A DNA stretch of 64,000 bases from Cyanobium sp. NIES-981. GTDB lineage: Bacteria; Cyanobacteriota; Cyanobacteriia; PCC-6307; Cyanobiaceae. Shown one piece after another: positions 45,262 to 55,236 of this stretch. A program made the translations under genes and the position numbers. The DNA is taken from contig CAMDEM010000004.1 in assembly GCA_945896675.1 (NCBI GenBank), positions 47,276-111,275 of the forward strand, read 5' to 3'. Under the pieces are notes generated by a model. That model made no database searches. It worked only from the letters and a program-made list of their open reading frames with translations, and was not told the origin of the DNA. Position 1 is the first letter of the stretch; every line of letters begins with the position of its first letter.

Positions 45262-46776
45262 CTAAAGGGTGGCCGCAATCCCGGCGGGCTCGAGCATCAA
45301 TTTGCTGGAGCGCACCGCCTCTTCCATCTCAATGGGATAGGCGCCATCAAAACAGGCGGAACAGAAGTTGTTGGAGTTGGCCTTCGCCGCATCCACCATG
45401 CCCTGCTTGCTCAGGTAAGCCAGGGAATCAACGCCAAGGTGGGCCGCAATTTCCTCCAGGGTGAGGCGCGCCGCAATCAGTTGATCCTGGGTGTCGGTAT
45501 CGATGCCGTAGAAGCAGGGATGGGTCACCGGGGGTGAACTGATGCGCATGTGAACTGCAGTGGCACCGGCATCGCGAAGGGCTGCCACCAACTTGCGGCT
45601 CGTGGTGCCCCGCACAATCGAGTCGTCGATCACCACCACCCGTTTACCCGAGAGCACATCGGGCAAGGGATTGAGCTTGACCCGAATGCCCGCCTCCCGC
45701 ATGGCCTGGGTGGGCTGGATAAAAGTGCGGCCCACGTAGCGGTTTTTGATCAATCCATCCGCAAAGGGAATGCCACTGAATTGGGAATAGCCAATGGCAG
45801 CAGGAATCCCCGAATCGGGAACCCCAATCACGATGTCGGCATCAACGGGGGTTTCGCGGGCAAGGGTTTCGCCGATGCGGACCCGATAGCTGTAGAGCGA
45901 TTCGCCAAAGAAACGGCTATCGGGGCGCGCGAAATAGATCATTTCGAACACACACAACTTGTGGGGCTCCAAACACCACTCGCTGCGGCTGGGGGTGGAA
46001 TCTCCTTGGCGGAAGTGGATGATTTCACCGGGTTTGACGTCGTCGTCAAAGCTGGCGCCAATGATGTCGAGGCCACAGGTTTCACTGCTCACCACCCACT
46101 GGGCCTGATCCAGCTCACCCATGTGGCCAAACACCAAAGGCCGGATGCCATGGCCATCGCGCAGGGCAAACAGGCCCTCAGGTGTGCCAATCACCAGGCT
46201 GAAGGCACCACGACAGCGCCCAGCCGCTTGGCGAATCGCCTGGTCCCAATCCAAACCGCCATTGACGGCGCTCTGAAGCGCAAAGGCAATCAGTTCGGAA
46301 TCAGTGGTGGAGGTGAGTTCACTGGCGATATCCGCCATCTCTTCGCGCAATTCGGTGGCGTTCACCAAATTGCCGTTGTGGGACAGGGCAAAGGGGCCCG
46401 AACGGGTCATCAAAACGACCGGCTGGGCATTGCAAACCTTGCTGCTGCCCGTTGTGGAATAGCGGTTGTGGCCAATGGCCAGATCGCCAGGCATCCGCTC
46501 GAGCATGGCCTGGTCAAACACCTGGCTCACCAGGCCCATGTCCTTGTGGAGCCGAACCTTGTTCTCGGCATCAAACACCGCGATCCCGGCCGATTCTTGG
46601 CCGCGGTGTTGGAGGGCGTAAAGGCCGAAATAGGTGAGGTTCGCCACCGGTTGACCCGCAGCCAAAACGGCGTAAACACCGCAAGCTTCCTCCGGTTTGT
46701 CGGGACGCTCTGGCTGATCGGGACGCTCTACAACCACAGGCCCGTTCGCTGTACAGCTTGAATTTTCATTCTGCAT
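45262..46776 (-). CDS. purF: Amidophosphoribosyltransferase PurF
   Basis: First committed step of purine synthesis (PRPP to phosphoribosylamine). 504 residues from ATG 46776; GTG and TTG codons lie directly upstream. An N-terminal propeptide of about 31 residues precedes the nucleophile Cys32 (EEACGVYAV). The PRPP site is VVVIDDSIVRGTT, and Cys residues in PCFYGID and NNFCSACFDGAYP suggest the [4Fe-4S] Bacillus-type enzyme. Follows purL by 12 bp. Confidence 0.97.
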   Translation of the reverse strand: MQNENSSCTANGPVVVERPDQPERPDKPEEACGVYAVLAAGQPVANLTYFGLYALQHRGQESAGIAVFDAENKVRLHKDMGLVSQVFDQAMLERMPGDLAIGHNRYSTTGSSKVCNAQPVVLMTRSGPFALSHNGNLVNATELREEMADIASELTSTTDSELIAFALQSAVNGGLDWDQAIRQAAGRCRGAFSLVIGTPEGLFALRDGHGIRPLVFGHMGELDQAQWVVSSETCGLDIIGASFDDDVKPGEIIHFRQGDSTPSRSEWCLEPHKLCVFEMIYFARPDSRFFGESLYSYRVRIGETLARETPVDADIVIGVPDSGIPAAIGYSQFSGIPFADGLIKNRYVGRTFIQPTQAMREAGIRVKLNPLPDVLSGKRVVVIDDSIVRGTTSRKLVAALRDAGATAVHMRISSPPVTHPCFYGIDTDTQDQLIAARLTLEEIAAHLGVDSLAYLSKQGMVDAAKANSNNFCSACFDGAYPIEMEEAVRSSKLMLEPAGIAATL

Positions 46777-46788
46777 CAACACGAACCA

Positions 46789-49137
46789 TCAAACCGTGGG
46801 AGGCAGATCTGCTCCCATGCGGCGGGGAATGGCCTGCTCAAACGTGGTGCGCAACTGGTCGATCGGTAGTTCCAGCAAGGGGGTTCCGGCCTGGCTGATG
46901 GAGAAATCGGCACCGGCCGCCACCACCCCAAGACATTGGGCCGGCACGTCGTGGCCCGCAGATCTGGCCCGGTCCAGGGCCTGCTGCCAAGCCATGGTTT
47001 GAACCGGGGGAACAGTCACCAGGATCCGGGCCCCACCCTCGGCAAACAACAGGTGATCCAAACGGCCATCGCCCGCCGGGAGCTCGAGGTGGGCGCCCAA
47101 ACCAGAGGCCATGCAGCATTCCGCCGCCGCCACGGCCAGACCCCCATCGCTGAGGTCGTGGGCTGAGGCCACCAAGCCCTGGCTGATCGCTTGGCGCAGG
47201 AAGGCTTGAACCGAACGCTCGAGGGCGAGGTCAATCACCGGCGGACGCCCGGTGAGTTGGCCATGAATGCGCTCGAGATAGCTGGTGCCTGCCAGGGTCA
47301 CCCGTTCATCGGGACCCGCAGCCAGGGGGGCACCCAACAACCAGATGGCATCGCCGGCTTCCTGCCAAGCCAAACCGGTGACATGGGCCAAATCGTGGAC
47401 CAAACCCACCATGCCCACCACTGGAGTGGGCTGGATGGGCTGCATCCGGCCATCGGGCAGGCGGGTTTCGTTGTAGAGGGACACGTTGCCACCGGTCACC
47501 GGGGTATCCAGGGCCGTACAGGCCGCCGCCAAACCGCGACAGGCCATGGCCAATTGCCAATAGCCAGTTGGGGTTTCGGGGGAGGGGAAATTGAGGTTGT
47601 CGGTGATCGCGAGGGGTTCAGCCCCCACGCAGCTCAAATTGCGGGCCGCTTCAGCCACCGCCGCCATGCCACCCCGCTCGGGATCGAGGTATACCCAGCG
47701 GTTCGGGCAATCCACCACGGCAGCCACGCCGCGGGTGGCCTTCGCCATGGCCCCTGCCCCCTGTTGGGGCCGCAGGCGCACCACGGCCGCATCGGCTCCC
47801 CCTGGGGGCACCACCGTGTTGGCCTGCACCTGGTGGTCGTACTGGCGGTAGACCCAGCGCTTGCTGGCAATGGTGGGATCGTCGAGCAGCTGGAGCAGAA
47901 CCTCGTTCCAGCTCTGGCTCGGTAGGGGTAGATCGGCCTCCTTCCAGAGCCAATGGGCCTGGATAGCGGCCGGGGGTTCGCTGAGCAATTCGTGGTGGTT
48001 AATCGGCGTGTCATCGGCGAGGGCACTGGCAGGCACCTCGGCCGCAATGTCACCGTTTTGAATCACCCGCACGATGTTGTCGGCAAGTACGCGGCCCACC
48101 ACGGCCGCCTGGAGGCCCCAGCGGCGAAAACGGGCCATCAAGACCTCCTCCTTGCCTGGCTTCACCACAAAGAGCATGCGCTCCTGGGATTCGCTGAGCA
48201 GGAACTCATAGGCCGTCATCCCGGCTTCCCTGGCGGGCACCTTGTCGAGGTCAAGCTCCACCCCGACCCCACCTTTGGCAGCCATCTCAGAACAGCTACA
48301 GGTGAGGCCGGCGGCACCCATGTCCTGGGCAGCCACCACATCACCACTCTGGAAGGCCTCCAAACAGGCTTCGATCAGGCCTTTCTCCAAAAAGGGATCA
48401 CCCACCTGAACCGCAGGACGGTCATCGAGGGAGGCTTCGGTGAGTTCGGCACTGGCAAAGCTGGCGCCCCCCATACCATCGCGGCCCGTGGTGCTGCCCA
48501 CGTAGACCACGGGATACCCCACCCCCTGGGCACCCGAACAGACGATGTCGTCAGTTTCCATCAGCCCGAGGGCCATGGCATTCACCAGCGGGTTACCGGA
48601 GTAGCTGGGATCAAAGGCCACCTCACCCCCCACGGTGGGAACGCCCACGCAATTGCCGTAATGGGCGATGCCGGCCACAACGCCCTCCATCAAGCCCACA
48701 TTGCGCTCGTCTTCTAAGGGGCCAAAGCGCAGGGCATTCAGCAGCGCAATCGGCCGGGCCCCCATGGTGAAAATGTCGCGGAGGATTCCGCCCACCCCGG
48801 TGGCTGCCCCTTGAAACGGCTCCACCGCTGAAGGGTGGTTGTGGCTTTCAATCTTGAAAGCCAAGCGTTGGCCCTCACCTAAATCCACCACACCGGCGTT
48901 TTCCCCCGGTCCCACCAGGATGCGGGGGCCGGTGGTGGGGAAGCCCGCCAGCAGGGGCCTGGAATTGCGATAGCAGCAGTGCTCCGACCACATCACTCCA
49001 AACATGCCCAGCTCCGCCCGGTTAGGGGCCCGGCCCAAACGACGGCAAATTTCCTCGTAATCGGCCTGGCTCAGGCCCTCCTTACGCAGCGCATCGGGCA
49101 CCGAATAGGCCGGTACGTCGAAAGAGGCGGCAACCAC
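46789..49137 (-). CDS. purL: Phosphoribosylformylglycinamidine synthase subunit PurL
   Basis: Makes FGAM from FGAR, ATP and glutamine-derived ammonia; this is the small-type PurL (782 residues) that works with PurQ and PurS, neither of which is in the window. Features: [11 protein letters not shown] near the N-terminus, [20 protein letters not shown], and the second ATP/FGAR domain with [18 protein letters not shown] start at 49137 is used; no ATG fits. purL-purF form an operon downstream of dnaN. Confidence 0.97.
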   Translation of the reverse strand: MVAASFDVPAYSVPDALRKEGLSQADYEEICRRLGRAPNRAELGMFGVMWSEHCCYRNSRPLLAGFPTTGPRILVGPGENAGVVDLGEGQRLAFKIESHNHPSAVEPFQGAATGVGGILRDIFTMGARPIALLNALRFGPLEDERNVGLMEGVVAGIAHYGNCVGVPTVGGEVAFDPSYSGNPLVNAMALGLMETDDIVCSGAQGVGYPVVYVGSTTGRDGMGGASFASAELTEASLDDRPAVQVGDPFLEKGLIEACLEAFQSGDVVAAQDMGAAGLTCSCSEMAAKGGVGVELDLDKVPAREAGMTAYEFLLSESQERMLFVVKPGKEEVLMARFRRWGLQAAVVGRVLADNIVRVIQNGDIAAEVPASALADDTPINHHELLSEPPAAIQAHWLWKEADLPLPSQSWNEVLLQLLDDPTIASKRWVYRQYDHQVQANTVVPPGGADAAVVRLRPQQGAGAMAKATRGVAAVVDCPNRWVYLDPERGGMAAVAEAARNLSCVGAEPLAITDNLNFPSPETPTGYWQLAMACRGLAAACTALDTPVTGGNVSLYNETRLPDGRMQPIQPTPVVGMVGLVHDLAHVTGLAWQEAGDAIWLLGAPLAAGPDERVTLAGTSYLERIHGQLTGRPPVIDLALERSVQAFLRQAISQGLVASAHDLSDGGLAVAAAECCMASGLGAHLELPAGDGRLDHLLFAEGGARILVTVPPVQTMAWQQALDRARSAGHDVPAQCLGVVAAGADFSISQAGTPLLELPIDQLRTTFEQAIPRRMGADLPPTV

Positions 49138-49163
49138 AACGGCTCAACAGCGGCCTTCCAGTA

Positions 49164-49976
49164 TCAGATCCAGGGGTCAAGATCGGAGTCGTTTGGCTCG
49201 TAATCCCTGGATCGGGGGCGGCGGCGGTCCTGGGGCTGCTCGGGCCAATCCCCCATCTCTTCATCGTCAGGGATGGCTCTAGCAGGTCGATCTTGGCCTT
49301 GATCCCGGGATTCCCTCTCCCAGGTTTCCCCTTCCCATGGGGGCTCCTCCAACCAACCCTCCACCCGCTCCTCAAAGCGGTCACCCACCTGTTGGAACTG
49401 GTCCCGCAGGCGGGCGGTTTCCCCTTGCACCTGGTCGCGCCAGCGCCTGGATCGGCGCAGAAATTCCTGGCGCACACTGGCCTTAGCCAGGGGAAGGTCA
49501 TCCAATCCCTGCAAAGCGGTGAAAACCTGGGCGGGTTGTTGATCAACAATCCGATCCGGACTCAGCCGCCAGCGGCTGCTGCCTGGCAGGCGGGGATCAC
49601 TGCGGCTCACCAGGTAGTGGAGGATCCGCCCCGTTTTGAACTCAATGGCGGCATCGGCCACGATGCCAATGGGTTCCTGCTGCCGATCGAACAGGGCAGC
49701 GTCGATCAACGTGGGCAAACGCTCCACCGTGGCCTGATCCGTGGGGGAAGGATCGCCCTGCACCAGGGCCTCCAACTCGGCAAAACCGCGCAGCTGATTG
49801 AGCCGCCAAACCAAGCGGTCGGGGCCAAAAGCGGCTGGCTTGGTGACCCAACCCAGCACCCGATGAACCGGCGGATGCATCCACACCGCAACCCCGGCGC
49901 CCTGATCCTCCCCATTGGCGCCATGGACGCGACGGCGGAGGACGTCGCTTAACAGCAATTGCTCGGGAAGGGCCAA
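49164..49976 (-). CDS. PRC-barrel domain protein of unknown function
   Basis: 270 residues. It contains two PRC-barrel-like beta regions: about 5-50 (LLLSDVLRRRV ... HRVLGWVTKP) and about 85-140 (LFDRQQEPIGIVADAAIEFKTGR, LHYLVSRSDPRLPGSSRW). A helical, basic segment (residues 165-205) and a strongly acidic/Arg-rich disordered tail ending in SDLDPWI follow. It sits between dnaN (5 bp) and purL (26 bp) as in picocyanobacteria generally. PRC-barrels bind RNA, proteins or photosynthetic reaction centres; the ligand here is unknown. Confidence 0.85.
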   Translation of the reverse strand: MALPEQLLLSDVLRRRVHGANGEDQGAGVAVWMHPPVHRVLGWVTKPAAFGPDRLVWRLNQLRGFAELEALVQGDPSPTDQATVERLPTLIDAALFDRQQEPIGIVADAAIEFKTGRILHYLVSRSDPRLPGSSRWRLSPDRIVDQQPAQVFTALQGLDDLPLAKASVRQEFLRRSRRWRDQVQGETARLRDQFQQVGDRFEERVEGWLEEPPWEGETWERESRDQGQDRPARAIPDDEEMGDWPEQPQDRRRPRSRDYEPNDSDLDPWI

Positions 49977-49981
49977 GGCAA

Positions 49982-51130
49982 TCAGCTACGAATCTGAACG
50001 GGCATCACCAAATAGGTGAAATTGGCCCCATCGGCCGGGGTCAAAATGGCCGGTGTGGTGGGCGCATTGCAATGGAGAACCACCTGGTCACAGGCCATCG
50101 CCTTGAGGCCATCCAGGAGATAGCGCACGTTGAAGGCGATCTGAATCGCCTCCCCTTCGATCTCAGCCGCCACAGCTTCTGAACCACTGCCCACATCCTG
50201 GGCATCGGCCTGGATCAACACCTTGCCCGTGGCTGCATCGGCACTGAGCTTCACCACGTTGTTGTGCTGGTCAGCCAAGACCGCCACCCGCTCTAGGGCT
50301 GACACCAAGGCGCGGCGATCCGCCCCAATCCGCCGGTTAAAACTTTCAGGGATGAGTTGGCGGTAATTGGGATAGGTGCCATCCAGGCTGCGACTGGTGA
50401 GCACCTGGTCGGCCCACAGGAACACCACCTGGCCCCGTTCACAAAAGAGGCTGAGCGGTTCCTCCGATTGGCGACCCGACAACAACCGCTCCAGTTCCCG
50501 CAGGGAACGGGCCGGCACCGTCACCGCAAAGGGCTCCCCTTCCGTGGTGTCCATGCTTTCGGTGGTGCCGTGGGCGAGGCGCAGGACCGCCAGGCGATGG
50601 CCGTCGGTGGCGGCACACTCGAGCCCCTCGGGATCGAGGCGCAGGTGCACTCCGGTGAGGAGCTGCTTGGCCTCGTCGCCACTGCTGGCAAACAGGGTGG
50701 CCCGCAAGCCTTTGACGAGGGAATTGGCTTCAAGCCGAATGGGGGTGCCGCTCTGTACCAGGGGCAAATCCGGGAAATCTTCGGCGGGCATGCCCCGCAT
50801 TTGATAGCTGCCGGAGAGGCTGGTGAGCTCCACCTGCTCGGTGCCTTCTTCGCAGCTCAACGTGATCGGGCTATCGGCCGAAAGCCTGGAAACAATTTCC
50901 CCAAACAACTTGGCCGGCAGGGTGATGGCGCCGCTGGTTTCAACGCTGGCGCTCAAACTGGTTTGGATGCCAAGGCTGAGGTCAAAGCCCGTGAGACTGA
51001 GGCGACCGGTGCCCGCATCGGCGGTCAGCAAGACGTTCGCCAAAACGGGATGGGTGGGGCGACCGGCCACAGCACGACTCACCAGCTGAAGGCTGGAGCT
51101 GAGTTCCGATTGGGAGCAAACCAACTTCAT
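49982..51130 (-). CDS. dnaN: DNA polymerase III sliding clamp (beta subunit)
   Basis: Ring-shaped processivity clamp. 382 residues from ATG 51130 (MKLVCSQSELSSSLQLVSRAV) to the typical C-terminus YLVMPVQIRS, comprising three repeated clamp domains. In alpha-cyanobacteria dnaN is conventionally gene 1 and flanks the replication origin. Here the upstream 381 bp carry the putative oriC. Confidence 0.98.
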   Translation of the reverse strand: MKLVCSQSELSSSLQLVSRAVAGRPTHPVLANVLLTADAGTGRLSLTGFDLSLGIQTSLSASVETSGAITLPAKLFGEIVSRLSADSPITLSCEEGTEQVELTSLSGSYQMRGMPAEDFPDLPLVQSGTPIRLEANSLVKGLRATLFASSGDEAKQLLTGVHLRLDPEGLECAATDGHRLAVLRLAHGTTESMDTTEGEPFAVTVPARSLRELERLLSGRQSEEPLSLFCERGQVVFLWADQVLTSRSLDGTYPNYRQLIPESFNRRIGADRRALVSALERVAVLADQHNNVVKLSADAATGKVLIQADAQDVGSGSEAVAAEIEGEAIQIAFNVRYLLDGLKAMACDQVVLHCNAPTTPAILTPADGANFTYLVMPVQIRS

Positions 51131-51297
51131 GGGATTGGGGCCTTACAGCCGGATCACGGCCAAACACGTTCACCCACGCTTCCACAGGCCGGCCCAATCC
51201 GCAACGTGGGCTGACCGGCATTCCCATCCATTACGGATTAGGGATTAAAGGATTGAAAAAAAGAAGTTAAACCCGTAGCTCTAGGGGCTGGGGTTTC

Positions 51298-51306
51298 TGG
51301 GGAAAA
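51298..51306 (-). promoter_or_regulatory. DnaA-box-like site TTTTCCCCA
   Basis: Exact TTTTCCCCA on the minus strand, one base from TTTTCCACA. First of three identical copies in the putative origin. Confidence 0.5.
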
Positions 51307-51388
51307 GACTCCCAAACCCTGTTGGAGCAATGGTTTTTCCTTAAAGATGCCTGGGGACAGGAGATTCTCGTTTGGGGAGTGGTTTTGG

Positions 51389-51397
51389 TTTTCCACC
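51389..51397 (+). promoter_or_regulatory. DnaA-box-like site TTTTCCACC
   Basis: Differs from TTTTCCACA only at the last base. Best single match to a cyanobacterial DnaA box in the spacer. Confidence 0.55.
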
Positions 51398-51409
51398 GTT
51401 TCCCGGGTC

Positions 51410-51418
51410 TGGGGAAAA
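51410..51418 (-). promoter_or_regulatory. DnaA-box-like site TTTTCCCCA
   Basis: Second exact copy, minus strand, 112 bp from the first. Confidence 0.5.
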
Positions 51419-51473
51419 ACCAAGCTTGGTGGCATTGGGATCCGATGCGGTTCTTTCCCCTCAGGTCAGCCTG

Positions 51474-51482
51474 TTTTCCCCA
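51474..51482 (+). promoter_or_regulatory. DnaA-box-like site TTTTCCCCA
   Basis: Third exact copy, plus strand, near the thrC end of the spacer. Confidence 0.5.
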
Positions 51483-51511
51483 GGTTTTGATCAGACGCTT
51501 TTGCGATTGGT

Positions 51512-52630
51512 TTAGAAGCCCAACACCTTGGCAATGAGGTCCGTATTGGCTTCTAAGCCAGTGTGGAACTTGGCGTCGTTGTGCTCGATGGCGGTGGTGG
51601 GGTCCTTGAGGCCGTTGCCGGTGAGGACACAGACCACGGTGGCTCCAGCAGGCACTTCGTGTTTGCGCTTCAGCAGGCCGGCAACGGAGGCGGCGCTGGC
51701 GGGTTCGCAGAACACCCCTTCACTGCTGCCCAGCAGCTTGTACGCATCGATGATTTCCGCATCGGTGACGGCCATGAAGTCGCCGCCGCTTTCATGACGC
51801 ACCTTGAGGGCCTTTTCGCGGTTGACCGGATTGCCAATCCGGATGGCCGTGGCAATGGTGTCGGGCTGCTCCACGGTGTGGCCAAGCACCAAAGGGGCAG
51901 ATCCAGCGGCCTGGAAGCCCATCATTTTGGGCAATTTGCTGCTGTGGCCCGCCTCTCTGTATTCATTGAAGCCCATCCAGTAGGCGCTGATGTTGCCGGC
52001 ATTCCCCACGGGAATACACAGCCAATCCGGGGCCTCGCCCAGGGCATCCACCACCTCGAAGGCTGCCGTTTTTTGGCCCTGCAGCCGATAGGGGTTCACC
52101 GAATTCACCAGGGTGATCGGGTACTGATCGGCAACATCGCGAACAATGGAGAGGGCGGTATCGAAGTTGCCCTGGATGGCAATCACCTCGGCTCCATAAA
52201 GCAGGGCCTGGGCCAATTTCCCCTGGGCCACGTAGCCATCGGGAATCAGCACAAAAGCACGCATGCCGCCCCTCCGGGCGTAGGCGGCCGCGGCAGCTGA
52301 AGTGTTGCCCGTGCTGGCGCAGATCACCGCTTCAGAGCCGGCTTCCTTGGCTTTGCTGATCGCCATGGTCATGCCCCGGTCCTTGAAGGAGCCCGTGGGG
52401 TTGAGGCCGTCGTACTTCAGATACACCTTCACCCCCCGGCCGATCTGCTCGGCAATCACGGGGGCAGGTATCAGGGGTGTGGCCCCTTCCCGCAAGCTGA
52501 TGACAGGCGTTTTGTCGGAGACGGGCAACCAGCTCCGGTAGGCCTCGATTAGGCCTGGCCAGTCCTGCATGGTGGGTTTGCCACCGAAGGCCCGATAACC
52601 CAGACGCCGTAGGGATCGGAGTACGGGCAC
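51512..52630 (-). CDS. thrC: Threonine synthase
   Basis: PLP enzyme converting O-phosphohomoserine to threonine. 372 residues with a GTG start at 52630; an ATG at 52570 ([18 protein letters not shown]) would give 352 residues and also suits the family. The PLP lysine is in [10 protein letters not shown] (Lys83 by the longer numbering) and the Ser/Thr loop is [15 protein letters not shown]. It lies on the far side of the putative origin from dnaN. The transcript is directed towards the origin. Confidence 0.95.
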   Translation of the reverse strand: MPVLRSLRRLGYRAFGGKPTMQDWPGLIEAYRSWLPVSDKTPVISLREGATPLIPAPVIAEQIGRGVKVYLKYDGLNPTGSFKDRGMTMAISKAKEAGSEAVICASTGNTSAAAAAYARRGGMRAFVLIPDGYVAQGKLAQALLYGAEVIAIQGNFDTALSIVRDVADQYPITLVNSVNPYRLQGQKTAAFEVVDALGEAPDWLCIPVGNAGNISAYWMGFNEYREAGHSSKLPKMMGFQAAGSAPLVLGHTVEQPDTIATAIRIGNPVNREKALKVRHESGGDFMAVTDAEIIDAYKLLGSSEGVFCEPASAASVAGLLKRKHEVPAGATVVCVLTGNGLKDPTTAIEHNDAKFHTGLEANTDLIAKVLGF

Positions 52631-52655
52631 GGGGAAAAGGCTGTCTGGGTTGAAT

Positions 52656-53234
52656 CTACGGTGCAGGCTTCAGCCCATCGAGGGGAGATTCCGAGAAGAA
52701 GCGCACAAGCTCAGCAATGGAGCTCGCTTTTTTCAGCATGGCCATCAAGGCCGGAATGCTCACTTCGATTTCGGGAACGGGGTAAGCCTGCAGAAAGGAG
52801 ATGGCATTGATCGAGCCATTGCCATTGGCCAAGCCCAGAATGACGGCCGACCTGAGGGCGACTACTCCGTCCTGGGATGCCTTGAGGGGGTAGATCACCT
52901 TGGCGAGCCGCTCCAGTACGGCTTCGCCAATCCGGGTGTTGAGCAGGCGACTGATCAAGGTGATGGGCAAGCTCACCGATTGGTTCAGCAGCTTGGCGAC
53001 CTCCTTGGGATTTTGCTTACTGAAGGCGAGGAGATCCTGCGTCAAACCCCGTGCTTGGCCGGTTTTGGCCAGGTAAGCGAGATCGGCAACGGCGATCGAG
53101 CGCCGAAACGCCCCACTCACAAACACCAGATTTTCGCCGGCAATCGCCCCAGGTGATGTCAACCCCATGCCCAGACCCAACAGGGCGGCAACAAGGGCCC
53201 GGCGTTTTTTCAAGGGTTGGTGCGTCGATGTCAT
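52656..53234 (-). CDS. Exported DUF1400-type protein
   Basis: 192 residues from ATG 53234. A basic N-terminus and a hydrophobic core ([20 protein letters not shown]) form a signal peptide. The mature part matches the cyanobacterial DUF1400 domain found in front of some alpha/beta hydrolases ([42 protein letters not shown]). No hydrolase domain follows here, so it is a stand-alone copy. Function unknown. It lies downstream of the ubiB-like gene (32-bp spacer) and 25 bp before thrC. Confidence 0.85.
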   Translation of the reverse strand: MTSTHQPLKKRRALVAALLGLGMGLTSPGAIAGENLVFVSGAFRRSIAVADLAYLAKTGQARGLTQDLLAFSKQNPKEVAKLLNQSVSLPITLISRLLNTRIGEAVLERLAKVIYPLKASQDGVVALRSAVILGLANGNGSINAISFLQAYPVPEIEVSIPALMAMLKKASSIAELVRFFSESPLDGLKPAP

Positions 53235-53266
53235 GGTTGCGACCCTAGGGGTTTTTGGCCCGCTCC

Positions 53267-55129
53267 TCAAGCTGGAACGAGCACATCCCGCAGCAGGCGA
53301 ACCACGCTGCGTTCAGCCAATCCTTTGGCCACTTTTAAGCCCATGTCCCGCAGGTTGGGTTCGCTTAAAACCCGGGGCAGGCGTTTGAGCAGCAGCTGGG
53401 GTTCAAAGCCTGGCAGGGCCTGCAGGATTAAGACAAGTTGGCGAACGGGTTCCAGATCCAGCAGCGGGGCGGTGGCATCGGCTTCGACGGCCCGCTGTTT
53501 CAGCCCCGGGGGCTGGAGCCGTTGGGGCAAGCGGCCACTGAGCCGCAGGGTGGTTTGCCAAGCCACGGAATCGACCCGTTGAATGGCCGCATCCACCAGT
53601 TGATCGCGTAGAAGCCCGCCATTGGACGAGAACAGGAAATCGAGCACTTGGTCCAAGAGGCCATCGAGATCCAATTGGCTGCCTTGGGAGGCACTGGCGA
53701 CCAGGTTGTCGAGGCGCTGCCAACGGAAAATATCGCCGTCAAACAACATTTCCTTGAGGCTTTCCCTGAGGGAAGGATCGGGGTCTTCCATCAGTCGCCT
53801 AGCGAAATAGGGGTAGGCGGCACCCAGGATTTTGAAATCGGGATCCACGCTGAGGGCAATACCCTCCAGGGTGACCAACGAGCGAATGATCAGGGCGTAG
53901 TAGGGCGGCACCCGGAAGGGGAAGCGATACATCACGCCGGAGAGGTCGTCGGTGACGGCCTTGAAATCCATCCGGCTCACGCCCATCTCGATGGCCTGGC
54001 CAAAAACACCTTCAAAGGCCGGCACGATCGGTTCGAGATTCACGTCTTCGGCCAGGAATCCCAGGCTGACGAAATCTTTGGAGAGCTTGCCAAAATTGCG
54101 ATTCACCAGGTGCACCACGGCCTGGATCAGGCCCGTGCGCGATTCCCGGCTCACCTCACTCATCATCCCGAAATCGAGGTAAGCCAGCCGGCCATCGGCC
54201 AGGGCTAGCAGGTTGCCGGGGTGGGGATCGGCATGAAAAAAGCCATGCTCAAGCAGTTGTTGGAGGCTGCAGTTCACGCCCACCGCCACCATGTCGTCGG
54301 GGTCGACGCCGATGCCCCGAACCGCTTCGAGGTTGGTGAGCTTCACCCCATCGATCCATTCCATCGTCAGCACCCGCCGGCTGGTGGCGTGGCGATAGAT
54401 GGCGGGTACGGCGATGCGGGGATTGGCGCGATGGAGGCGGGCAAAGGCTTCGGCGTTGCTGGCCTCATTGCAGTAGTCCATCTCCTCAAACACCCGCTTG
54501 CCCAGCTCGTCGATCAGGGCCACCAGGTCGCTGCGGATCAGGCCGACGTTGCGGTTCAGCCAGGCGGCGATGTTGCGCACGATGTACAGATCGAGCGTGA
54601 TTTGCTCGCGCAAACCGGGCCGTTGAACCTTGACGGCCACCACTTCCCCGGATTTGAGCACCCCCTTGTGCACCTGGCCCAGGGAGGCGGCGGAGATGGG
54701 CTCGCTATCGAGTTGTTCGTAGATGCTGTTGATCGGGGCCCCGAGGTCCTCTTCGATGCAGGCCATGGCCAGGGCGCTGTCGAAACCAGGCAGTTGGTCT
54801 TGGAGCTGGGCGAGCTCCTCCAGGAGCACCGGCGGCACGATGTCGGGCCGGGTGGAGAGGGCTTGGCCGGCCTTGATGAAGGCGGGCCCCAGATCCACGA
54901 GCAATTCGGCGGCTTCCTTGGCCCGCTGCCTGGACCGCTCCTTGTTTTTTAGCAATCCAAACAGCCAGTCGGTGCTGACCCCAAGCAGGTACAGGCCAAT
55001 CGGGACCAGGGTTTGCCAGAGGCGCTTGATCAGCCTTTGGGGATGGCCCGCATAGATCCGGGTAATCGCTTCCGGGTCGTAGCTGAGGAGGCCAGAGGCC
55101 TCAATGAAGTCGCCGAGTTCGTTGGGCAT
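53267..55129 (-). CDS. UbiB/ABC1-family atypical protein kinase
   Basis: 620 residues. The ABC1 kinase-like core shows the Ala/Lys motif EVVAVKVQRPGL, the KxGQ-type motif (AFIKAGQALSTRPD) and the metal region FFHADPHPGNLL followed by LDFGMMSE. Family members (ABC1K in plastids) are ATPases that support isoprenoid quinone and tocopherol metabolism. The C-terminal 150 residues are a cyanobacterial/plastid extension. Cyanobacteria have several paralogues; the exact one is not assigned. Confidence 0.93.
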   Translation of the reverse strand: MPNELGDFIEASGLLSYDPEAITRIYAGHPQRLIKRLWQTLVPIGLYLLGVSTDWLFGLLKNKERSRQRAKEAAELLVDLGPAFIKAGQALSTRPDIVPPVLLEELAQLQDQLPGFDSALAMACIEEDLGAPINSIYEQLDSEPISAASLGQVHKGVLKSGEVVAVKVQRPGLREQITLDLYIVRNIAAWLNRNVGLIRSDLVALIDELGKRVFEEMDYCNEASNAEAFARLHRANPRIAVPAIYRHATSRRVLTMEWIDGVKLTNLEAVRGIGVDPDDMVAVGVNCSLQQLLEHGFFHADPHPGNLLALADGRLAYLDFGMMSEVSRESRTGLIQAVVHLVNRNFGKLSKDFVSLGFLAEDVNLEPIVPAFEGVFGQAIEMGVSRMDFKAVTDDLSGVMYRFPFRVPPYYALIIRSLVTLEGIALSVDPDFKILGAAYPYFARRLMEDPDPSLRESLKEMLFDGDIFRWQRLDNLVASASQGSQLDLDGLLDQVLDFLFSSNGGLLRDQLVDAAIQRVDSVAWQTTLRLSGRLPQRLQPPGLKQRAVEADATAPLLDLEPVRQLVLILQALPGFEPQLLLKRLPRVLSEPNLRDMGLKVAKGLAERSVVRLLRDVLVPA

Positions 55130-55236
55130 GCCTTTAGACCTTCAGCTCAGGGCCTTCACTCGGGCCGACCCCCCTTCTAAACGAATCAGACTGCCGCTAC
55201 GGTTCGGCCCATTACCCCAGCCTTGCGGAAGCCACG

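Larger units (their letters stand above)
51131..51511. other. Putative chromosomal replication origin (oriC) in the dnaN-thrC spacer
   Basis: A 381-bp gene-free spacer next to dnaN. It contains an AT-rich stretch (51231-51270) with a GGATTA/GGGATTA/AGGATTG series and a run of A's, which could be the unwinding element. To its right are three exact copies of TTTTCCCCAG in both orientations and one TTTTCCACC, one mismatch each from the TTTTCCACA form of the DnaA box described for Synechococcus. A GCTTCCACA occurs at 51179. No perfect TTATCCACA is present. Location and content support oriC; experimental proof is absent. Confidence 0.7.

Noticed and set aside
45550..46761. 403-codon plus-strand frame opposite purF
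   Set aside because: Shadow of purF; no recognisable motif.
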